This document shows positions 1 to 5,309 of a DNA stretch of 9,193 nucleotides, piece by piece. Where the stretch lies: contig PKXI01000272.1 in NCBI GenBank assembly GCA_003133425.1, positions 1-9,193 of the forward strand, written 5' to 3'. Made by a program: the position numbers and the translations under genes. The notes under the pieces were generated by a model that worked only from the letters and a program-made list of their open reading frames with translations, made no database searches and had not been told where the DNA came from. Source of the DNA: Acidobacteriaceae bacterium (GTDB lineage Bacteria > Acidobacteriota > Terriglobia > Terriglobales > Acidobacteriaceae). How positions within the stretch are numbered: position 1 is the stretch's first letter; the number at the start of each line of letters is the position of its first letter.

Positions 1-494
1 TGAAACGGTAAGAATCTAAGTGTATTCCGAAAATGCTCTGCCGCACCGCGCACGGCTCCAAATCTTCGGTCCTTCCAGCCTTCCCCTCTCGTTCTTATGA
101 GTTTGAAGCACTTAGGCACTCCCGGCGCAGGATTCATCTGGACTTATCTTGTGCCGGCAGTGCAAAATGAGAACCATTAGCTGGAATGGCCGCGATCTGA
201 TAGAGTATGCCGTCGTTGCTGTTTAAATCGACTGATGGCGAATTCAGGCAAGCTATACCAGATTGAACCTCTGCCGGGACGCTGCATCCTTCTCCCCGTC
301 GACTAGCACCTGTCCTGAGGAACCCCAGTACTGATGGCCGTATCGACTGAAGTGTCTTACTGCCTGGTTACCCCATCTGCGAAATTGATATGAGTGCGGC
401 TGCCGGAACAGGTTTTGGCATGTAGCATCAACAGTGCGCTCCAGAATGTCAGTAACCCCTCAGGCAGCTTTGTTCCAGCAGGAGATTCTGATAC
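1..494. other. Gene-free left flank
   Basis: I find no convincing gene, RNA gene or terminator in this stretch. Open frames here are short, and those on the minus strand that run into 596-643 are antisense to the PilZ gene and resemble nothing I recognise. One 19-codon frame (167-226, +) contains the peptide DLIEYAVVAV, which resembles the conserved start of Flp-type pilins, but it stops at once and is treated only as a finding. The last bases carry the ribosome binding site of the next gene. No clear sigma-70 promoter pair is visible. Confidence 0.5.
480..484 (+). promoter_or_regulatory. Ribosome binding site deciding a GTG start
   Basis: AGGAG lies 10 bases before the GTG at 495. It supports this GTG over the first in-frame ATG at 591, which would remove the first part of the PilZ-like domain including the RxxxR motif. 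Confidence 0.6.
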
Positions 495-1511
495 GTGAAT
501 ACGACTAACGACTGGAAGTTCGCGATTCGCACGCTGGGGTATCCGCAGCAAGAAAGAGCTGTGAGGCGAACTCCGTCCGGACTTGTCGCCATGCACGGCA
601 GCGTCACGGCTCCAAAGCTGGGCCGCATCAAAATAATCAGCAAGAACGGAATCTTCCTTCAGACCGAGGAGCGCTGGCCCATTGGTGAAGTGATCTCCAT
701 TTCACTGCAACGGGAAGGGCCGCAGGAAATCCATTCCGAGTTCGAAATTGATGTGCAGGCGCGAGTCGCATCCTACGGCAAAGATGGCGTTGGGTTAGGA
801 TTCGTGCTGCCCAAAGGCCTGAACAAAAATTTCTGGGATGTTGTGATCAGGAACGCGGATGCTCGGCCGGAGACGGAAGAGATTTCGTTCCTCTTCCGGG
901 TGGTCAGGACCATTCTGTTTGTGTGTCGCCTTTGTCCCTCCATAACCCCAGAGGATATTCAGTCACTGGGCAAAGAGCTGGATGAGGCCAGAACCAGGAG
1001 TGCGATAGAGATCGCACTGAAGGCGGAAATGCTGCTTGCTCAAGAGCCAGATGCTGACGACATGCATGCACATCCGCAAATTGTCGCAAGCATTCTCAGG
1101 AATGGGTCTTGGTCAAGTGACAGTGCGATGCAGCAACTATGGGCAGGACTCCTGGTTTCTTCCTGCTCCGCTGAGGGAACGGACGAATCCAATCGCGACT
1201 TTATTGAACTGCTTGTCCAGGTCACAGAATCCCAGGCCCGCATTCTTGTTGCCGGATGCAAAAGGGCCAGGGAGTCGATGTCAGGGGTTGAAGGGGAACG
1301 CTCGAATGAAATTATCATCACGCCGGAAGAGATGATTCAAATTAGCGGCATGTATGACGCGTACAGAATTGCCACAGAAGTATCTTATCTATTTAATTTT
1401 GGATTGCTTGAGAAGGTCTTTGACTTCACGACTTATACTCCCAAGGAGAAATTCGATATAACTCCTTCAAAGCTGGGTCTCGAACTGTTCAAGGTATGCA
1501 GAGGGCGTTGA
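495..1511 (+). CDS. PilZ-domain protein with helical C-terminal region
   Basis: A 338-residue protein starting at GTG behind a good ribosome binding site. Residues 20-105 look like a PilZ domain, the family that commonly binds cyclic di-GMP: an RxxxR motif at R21-R25, a strand-turn motif IISKNGIF around S49 and G52, a beta-rich stretch, and the closing GVGLGFV at 98-104. The second ligand motif, normally (D/N)xSxxG, has Ile at position 47 in place of Asp/Asn, so nucleotide binding may be weakened or lost. Residues 122-338 are mainly helical and soluble. Their pattern (WAGLLVSSC near 215, a later ITPSKLGLELFKVC near the end) recalls PilZ proteins I associate with acidobacteria and, more distantly, the C-terminal part of Abi-alpha/DUF4393 proteins; this second resemblance is tentative. 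There is no signal peptide. The gene stands alone, with 85 bases to the next remnant. Function is probably signal-responsive but the target is unknown. Confidence 0.75.
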   Translation: MNTTNDWKFAIRTLGYPQQERAVRRTPSGLVAMHGSVTAPKLGRIKIISKNGIFLQTEERWPIGEVISISLQREGPQEIHSEFEIDVQARVASYGKDGVGLGFVLPKGLNKNFWDVVIRNADARPETEEISFLFRVVRTILFVCRLCPSITPEDIQSLGKELDEARTRSAIEIALKAEMLLAQEPDADDMHAHPQIVASILRNGSWSSDSAMQQLWAGLLVSSCSAEGTDESNRDFIELLVQVTESQARILVAGCKRARESMSGVEGERSNEIIITPEEMIQISGMYDAYRIATEVSYLFNFGLLEKVFDFTTYTPKEKFDITPSKLGLELFKVCRGR

Positions 1512-1596
1512 GGCGAGACTCACACACTTCTATATCGGACATGGGATGTTAACTCAGGTTTGAGTTTGACTCGGGCCTTTACGCTATTCTGAGCCC

Positions 1597-1764
1597 ATGG
1601 AATTGCGATCGCTGCCCAAGGTCGAGTTACACCTTCATCTGGATTGCTCGTTGAGTTGCAAGGTTGTTTTGACGCTGGCCCCAGCGGTGAGCCGCGAGGA
1701 GTATCTGCGCGACTATGTTGCGTCGGCGCGGTGTACGAACCTGGCGGAGGCGGTTGAAGATTAG
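1597..1764 (+). pseudogene. Truncated 5' end of an adenosine-deaminase-family gene
   Basis: This 55-codon frame begins MELRSLPKVELHLHLDCSLS, the typical start of adenosine/aminodeoxyfutalosine deaminases. The HxH zinc-binding pair (H12, H14) is intact, and EEYLRDYVASARCTNLAE near 34-51 continues the family pattern. The frame then runs into TAG at 1762. Full family members have roughly 330-370 residues and need further His and Asp zinc ligands plus a catalytic Glu, all missing. None of the three forward frames between 1765 and 1916 continues the family, so the gene has lost its 3' part by deletion or rearrangement near 1745-1762 rather than by a simple point mutation. It faces the end of fabI on the opposite strand. 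A TATTCT box at 1585-1590 lies just upstream, but no well-spaced -35 box accompanies it. The stump cannot encode an active enzyme. Family identification is firm; adenosine versus aminodeoxyfutalosine specificity cannot be told. Confidence 0.78.
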
Positions 1765-1916
1765 TTACGCGGTGTGAGACTAAAAACCGTAAGAAACGAC
1801 AATGGCACTAAGAAACCGTAGTTATGAATATCCCGCCTTAACTGCGATAAAAATGCAGCAAAGCTCGGGCACCCAGATTTGTATTCACCGTCGACTTAGG
1901 ATGTGAACTCGCCGCC

Positions 1917-2684
1917 TCAGAACCCCATAACGTTGTAGCCGCAATCCACATACATAATTTCGCCGGTGATGGCGCTGCTCAGGTCGCTGGCCAGGAATAA
2001 TGCGGCGCCGCCAACTTCAAGCTGGTCGACGTTGCGGTGGAGAGGAGCGCGCTCGGCGTGGGCACGCATCATGTCGCCGAGGTCGCCGACTCCGCGGGCG
2101 GCCAGCGTCTTGATGGGGCCGGCGGAGATGGCGTTGACGCGGATGTTCTTGTCGCCAAGGCTGTAGGCCAGATAGCGGACGGCAGATTCGAGAGCCGACT
2201 TGGCCAGCGCCATGACGTTGTAGTGCGGGACAACTTTTTCCGCGGCGTAGAAGCTGAGGGTCATGATGCTGCCGCCATCGGTCATGAGCGGGGCAGCGGC
2301 GCGGCTGACGGCGACGAGCGAGTAGACGCTCACGTCCATGGCGACGCGGAAACCTTCGCGGCTGGTGTTGAGGAAGTCTCCGCGCAGCTCGGAGGCCGGG
2401 GCGAAGGCGACAGCGTGGACGAGGATGGCAATCTTGCCGTACTTCTCCTTGATGGCAGCGAAAACGGTGTCGATTTCGGTGTCGTTGGAAACGTCGCACT
2501 GGAAGCCTGAGGCGCCGGGCAGCTCGTTGATGAGGCCCTCGGCCTCGAGCTTCATGCGCTCGTTCTGGTAACAGATGGCCAGGGTTGCGCCGGCCTCGTG
2601 GAGTTTTTGGGCGATTCCCCAGGCGATGGAACGCTTGTTGGCTAGCCCGAAGACCACGGCCGTCTTACCCGCCAAATCAATCAT
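1917..2684 (-). CDS. fabI: Enoyl-[acyl-carrier-protein] reductase (NADH), FabI type
   Basis: FabI reduces the trans-2-enoyl-ACP double bond in the last step of each type II fatty-acid elongation cycle in the cytoplasm. The 255-residue length is close to typical FabI (about 260). Visible features are the FabI-type Rossmann start GLANKRSIAWGIA (13-25), the CDVSND region (63-68), the catalytic pair Y155 and K162 in the Y-x6-K spacing specific to FabI, the second active-site Tyr at Y146, and the C-terminal YVDCGYNVMG. The residue matching E. coli Gly93 is Ala93, which also occurs naturally in Gram-positive FabI proteins, so it is not by itself a triclosan-resistance mark. The ATG at 2684 is preceded by GAGGAAC (2694-2700) with a 9-base gap. 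It is the last gene of the minus-strand block, 119 bases after murI, so it may be read from the operon or from its own promoter. No strong terminator hairpin is seen after its stop. Confidence 0.95.
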   Translation of the reverse strand: MIDLAGKTAVVFGLANKRSIAWGIAQKLHEAGATLAICYQNERMKLEAEGLINELPGASGFQCDVSNDTEIDTVFAAIKEKYGKIAILVHAVAFAPASELRGDFLNTSREGFRVAMDVSVYSLVAVSRAAAPLMTDGGSIMTLSFYAAEKVVPHYNVMALAKSALESAVRYLAYSLGDKNIRVNAISAGPIKTLAARGVGDLGDMMRAHAERAPLHRNVDQLEVGGAALFLASDLSSAITGEIMYVDCGYNVMGF

Positions 2685-2757
2685 GCTTTTCTTGTTCCTC
2701 TAGGTCCCGTAGTTGGTGTGGGGATGACGGGCCAACTAATAGAATATCAGCCGCACA

Positions 2758-2792
2758 CAGTGAACAGTGGACGGTGCGCAGTGGACAGTTGC
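2758..2792. repeat. Heptanucleotide tandem repeat (about 5 units)
   Basis: Five consecutive 7-base units read CAGTGAA, CAGTGGA, CGGTGCG, CAGTGGA and CAGTTGC. Two units match the CAGTGGA consensus exactly and the others have drifted. It lies between the murI stop (2804) and the fabI start (2684), so it would be transcribed in the leader of fabI. Heptamer tandem repeats of this style are known between genes in several bacterial groups; no function is inferred. Confidence 0.6.
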
Positions 2793-2803
2793 CGGTCGCC
2801 GTT

Positions 2804-3658
2804 TCAGCCGCCCAGGTCGACTAACTCGACGTTTCCGGTGGGGCGGCCTAGAAAACGCGAACCAAGACGCTCGAACTTCTCTACCGAGTCTGAGGCGAAG
2901 CAGCGAATTTCAGGGTTTGAGAGCGCCGGTTCGGTTGCGAAGCGGCTGCCAAACTGGCCTCGAGCCGTTTCTGCTGTTGACTCAGCGGAGTCGATGACGC
3001 GAACGCCTTGCGGGACGGCGGCTTCGATGAGCGGCCGTAGGAGCGGGTAGTGGGTGCATCCCAGGACGAGCGTGTCTGGATCGAGGCCGGCGGCTTTGGC
3101 TTCTGCGTTCAGCTCGTCGAGATAGATGCGGATGACCTCGGCGGTGACTGGATGATTGGTCCAGCCCTCTTCGACCAGGGGAACGAGCAGCGGGCAGGCT
3201 TTCTCGATGGCGCGGAGCCCCTGTGCCTGGCAGGCGGCGAGATAAGCATGGCTGTGCACGGTGGCGTCGGTAGCAATAACCAGAACGTCGCCGGTTTTGG
3301 AGGCGGCGCGAGCGGCTGAGGCGCCGGGCTCAATCACGCCGAGCACGGGAACAGGCACTGCATCCTGGATGGCGTCGAGCGCCAGGGCGCTGGCGGTGTT
3401 GCAGGCGATGACGAGGAACTCAGCGCCCTGCTCGCGGACCAGGAACTGCGCGCTTTGGGCAGCATAGCGGGCGATGGTGCGGCGGGATTTGGAGCCGTAG
3501 GGCAGGCGCGCGGTGTCGCCGAGAAACGCGAAGCGTGCCTGCGGGAAGCGGTCGAGCAGCGCCCGCAAGACAGTGAGTCCGCCAAAGCCGGAATCGAAGA
3601 CGCCGATGGTGGGGGTCCCGGAACCGCCCCCAGAGATATTCCCCCCAGAGATATTCAT
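2804..3658 (-). CDS. murI: Glutamate racemase
   Basis: MurI converts L-glutamate to D-glutamate, which MurD adds to UDP-MurNAc-L-Ala in peptidoglycan synthesis. The 284-residue protein has all family signatures: GVFDSGFGGLTV (19-30) with D22 and S23, DTARLPYGSKS (48-58), the first catalytic cysteine in ACNTAS (C86), and the second in LGCTHYPLL (C201 followed by T202 and H203). The enzyme is cofactor-independent and cytoplasmic. The ATG at 3658 overlaps the stop of the GerMN gene as ATGA and is preceded by AAGGA with an 8-base gap, so the start is well supported and translation is probably coupled. The first residues are an extension before the conserved TIGVFDSG and contain a duplicated NISGG peptide coded by a 15-base tandem repeat. 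The segment ATDATVHSHAY (129-139) departs slightly from the usual GTxxTVxSxAY. Confidence 0.95.
   Translation of the reverse strand: MNISGGNISGGGSGTPTIGVFDSGFGGLTVLRALLDRFPQARFAFLGDTARLPYGSKSRRTIARYAAQSAQFLVREQGAEFLVIACNTASALALDAIQDAVPVPVLGVIEPGASAARAASKTGDVLVIATDATVHSHAYLAACQAQGLRAIEKACPLLVPLVEEGWTNHPVTAEVIRIYLDELNAEAKAAGLDPDTLVLGCTHYPLLRPLIEAAVPQGVRVIDSAESTAETARGQFGSRFATEPALSNPEIRCFASDSVEKFERLGSRFLGRPTGNVELVDLGG
3626..3655 (-). repeat. 15-bp tandem duplication at the 5' end of murI
   Basis: Two adjacent 15-base units (3641-3655 and 3626-3640) differ at one position. Each codes NISGG right after the murI initiator Met. Fifteen is a multiple of three, so gain or loss of a unit keeps the reading frame. 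The repeat explains the short N-terminal extension of this protein. Confidence 0.85.
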
Positions 3659-4311
3659 TGATGAGGTCCTTCCGTGGGGACGGCTTCCGTGGCCAGGTAG
3701 GTGCGGGAGAGGTCGGCGTGGCCGGCAAGGGTTGCCCGCGGCTGGCCATCGACAAGAAAGCGGACCTGGGTGACACGCGGAAGATTGGCGTGGATCGTGG
3801 CGCAGATGGAGAGCACAGTGAGGGTTTCGGTCACCAGGCCGGAGGGGTGGTTGGCAGCGAACGTGCCGGTAAGGTTGACGACGGCGAGCAGGGGTCCGGA
3901 TTGAGCATCTTGTGGGGCTGAATTGGGCGCGGGTGTCGCGGCGCCATTGCTGGTGGCGGGCAACAGAAACACCTGTGTGATCGATCCCGCGCCACCAGGA
4001 ACAGCATGGGTTGAATTGGGGGCGGCGTATAGGTCCAGCAGCTTGCCCAGCACGGCTCGAGCGCGAGCGCCGGGGCTTTGCGGCAGGGGCAGGGACAGGG
4101 CCTGCGGCATGAGCGAGTTGTCGGCGTCGTTGGCGACCAGCAGGGTGGCTTGCTCAGCCGGGGCGACTTCCGGAGCTTGCGTGGGGGCCGAATCCTGGCC
4201 GGCGAGCAGGCGCAGGTGGGCGCGCGCGCGCAACTGGTACAGCACGGTGCCCATCACAATGGACGCCACGAGCAGAATGACGAACAGCACGGTCTGGTAG
4301 CGAGGGATCAC
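3655..4311 (-). CDS. GerMN-domain membrane-anchored protein
   Basis: A 218-residue protein from a GTG at 4311. That GTG overlaps the amidase TGA as GTGA and has GGGGAGG (4322-4328) 10 bases upstream. A longer frame to an ATG at 4365 exists but adds 18 residues inside the amidase gene ahead of the membrane segment. Residues 5-26 (core TVLFVILLVASIVMGTVLY) form one transmembrane helix, followed by basic residues and a Pro/Ala-rich linker. Residues 110-203 fit the GerMN domain found in Bacillus GerM and in lipoproteins such as LpqB: a strand with VVNLTGTFA, then VTETLTVLSICATI, then VTQVRFLVDGQPRATLAGHADLS. There is no lipobox cysteine, so anchoring is by the helix. The domain has no known enzyme activity. 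Its position between a peptidoglycan amidase and murI suggests a periplasmic role in wall assembly or turnover, but that is inference. Confidence 0.85.
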   Translation of the reverse strand: MIPRYQTVLFVILLVASIVMGTVLYQLRARAHLRLLAGQDSAPTQAPEVAPAEQATLLVANDADNSLMPQALSLPLPQSPGARARAVLGKLLDLYAAPNSTHAVPGGAGSITQVFLLPATSNGAATPAPNSAPQDAQSGPLLAVVNLTGTFAANHPSGLVTETLTVLSICATIHANLPRVTQVRFLVDGQPRATLAGHADLSRTYLATEAVPTEGPHQ

Positions 4312-5309
4312 GGAACGACAACCTCCCCGTGCGAGGCATCGGTACGAGAGCCACTGCCGCGCCATTGAAGAACTGCGGCTGCCAGCGCCTGGGCCACGCG
4401 AGCCTCGTATCCGGAGTCGTCAGGGCCGGTGGGCTGGGCCTGGCCGGAGGTAACTTCAGGGGCAATTTCGACGGCCACCGCGGGGCAGGTCATGCTATCC
4501 ACTACGGGCAAGGCGGAGCGGCCCAACGTGACCGTCATGCCGGCGTGGAGCAGGGCTGAGTTGAGAACCCCGGCGAGGGCCAGGCTGCGCGTAACCCAGG
4601 CGGCCTGCGCTGTCTTCCAGGGGACAAAACGTGCGGGCTCGACCGGAGGCAGCGAAGAAACAAAGAGATGGATGCCGGAGCCGGACTGGGTAGTGTGCAG
4701 GCTTAGGCACGCCTGCGCGTTGGCATGGTTGGCGATTTCGGCGCGCCGGTCGTAGTCCACGGCGGCGTCTGACTCGCGGGTGGTGACGACCGCGATGCCG
4801 CGCGCGGCCAGCAGGGAACGGAGGCGAACGCTCAGGGCGAGCGTAAAGTTCTTTTCCGGCTGGTTTGCGCCGGCCTGGTCTTTGAGCTGGCCGCCGGGAT
4901 CGTTACCGCCGTGGGCGGCATCGAGAACGACCGCGAAACGGGCGGCAGGAGCGGGCGGGGCCTGCGCGGCGGCGGAGATGGATACAGCGGCAGCAAGGGC
5001 GAGAAGATAACGGCACGCTCGAACAGTCTGAATCAGGACAGGAGAAAAAGGCCCAGGCAGGGCGAATATGGTGGCTTTGAAAGGGCGCGGCTTTAGCCGC
5101 GCCGCTCTCCGGGACAATAGAAATTTGGGCTTTAGCCCCTGAGGGAATGTATTTTGAACAATGCGCATTCCCTCGGTGGCTAAAGCCGCAATCATTCCTG
5201 TTCGCTCTGTGGCATGGCTGAAGCCATGCCCTTTCAAAGCAATAGACCTATCTGCGGCCTGTTCATCTCCGAATGAGTCGATCGGCGTCTTGGGTTCAGT
5301 CGAGCGCAT
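4308..5309 (-). CDS. N-acetylmuramoyl-L-alanine amidase (Amidase_3), start uncertain
   Basis: A zinc amidase that cleaves the bond between N-acetylmuramic acid and the stem peptide in the periplasm. Numbering from the ATG at 5309 (333 residues), the Amidase_3 landmarks are all present: VVLDAAHGGNDPGG with zinc ligand H133, PEKN with ligand E152, SLH with ligand H205, and catalytic E281 in PAVAVEIA. A signal peptide is clear at about 93-117 (positively charged IQTVRACR, hydrophobic YLLALAAAVS, then AAAQA before the cleavage site). The first 90 or so residues are not normal protein: they are mostly the translated palindromic repeat at 5074-5240. The biological start is probably close to the signal peptide, but no ATG, GTG or TTG lies there; a CTG at 5036, without a ribosome binding site, is the nearest candidate, and a TTG at 5117 and ATGs at 5168 and 5195 lie inside the element. 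The longest frame is reported because no start can be proven. It precedes the GerMN gene with a 4-base overlap. Confidence 0.82.
   Translation of the reverse strand: MRSTEPKTPIDSFGDEQAADRSIALKGHGFSHATERTGMIAALATEGMRIVQNTFPQGLKPKFLLSRRAARLKPRPFKATIFALPGPFSPVLIQTVRACRYLLALAAAVSISAAAQAPPAPAARFAVVLDAAHGGNDPGGQLKDQAGANQPEKNFTLALSVRLRSLLAARGIAVVTTRESDAAVDYDRRAEIANHANAQACLSLHTTQSGSGIHLFVSSLPPVEPARFVPWKTAQAAWVTRSLALAGVLNSALLHAGMTVTLGRSALPVVDSMTCPAVAVEIAPEVTSGQAQPTGPDDSGYEARVAQALAAAVLQWRGSGSRTDASHGEVVVP
4322..4328 (-). promoter_or_regulatory. Ribosome binding site for the overlapping GTG start
   Basis: GGGGAGG on the minus strand lies inside the last codons of the amidase gene, 10 bases before the GTG at 4311. 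It favours the GTG over the upstream in-frame ATG at 4365 as the start of the GerMN protein. Confidence 0.65.
5074..5240. repeat. 167-bp palindromic REP/MITE-like element
   Basis: The element is bounded by perfect 13-bp inverted repeats, GCTTTGAAAGGGC at 5074-5086 and its complement at 5228-5240. Inside the left end is a 9-bp-arm hairpin (5084-5092 with 5095-5103) and inside the right end an equivalent 9-bp-arm hairpin (5211-5219 with 5222-5230, allowing the one-base register shown by the sequence). The centre is a larger hairpin: 5128-5149 pairs with 5166-5187 at 20 of 22 positions around a 16-base loop, and each of its arms contains or resembles the small palindrome GGCTTTAGCC. The two end hairpins differ by paired changes (GC to AT on one arm matched by the complementary change on the other), which indicates selection for the fold. 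There is no transposase. It lies between the DUF1015 stop and the amidase signal peptide. Best description: non-autonomous REP/BIME- or MITE-like repeat. Confidence 0.8.

Noticed and set aside
1..494. tRNA or other structured RNA in the left flank
   Set aside because: No cloverleaf-like arrangement, conserved T-loop or known riboswitch core could be recognised by eye.
1882..1909. Possible fabI terminator with TTCAC/GTGAA arms
   Set aside because: The stem is only five bases with a long loop, AT-rich, and has no following T-tract on the transcribed strand.
2017..2510. Long open frames on both strands inside fabI
   Set aside because: They are GC-rich shadow frames. Their translations are Arg/His/Pro-rich or Gly/Asp-rich without any family motif, while the fabI frame carries a complete set of active-site residues.
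1917..2684. Ala93 of FabI as a triclosan or diazaborine resistance change
   Set aside because: Ala occurs naturally at this position in other FabI proteins such as the Gram-positive type, so it cannot be read as a resistance mutation.
4312..4365. Upstream ATG (4365) start for the GerMN protein
   Set aside because: It adds 18 residues before the membrane helix, lies deep in the amidase gene and lacks the well-placed ribosome binding site that the GTG at 4311 has.
5074..5240. CRISPR array or riboswitch in the repeat-rich stretch
   Set aside because: The repeats are inverted, not regularly spaced direct repeats with unique spacers, and the element is symmetric with terminal inverted repeats, which fits a mobile palindromic element rather than an aptamer.
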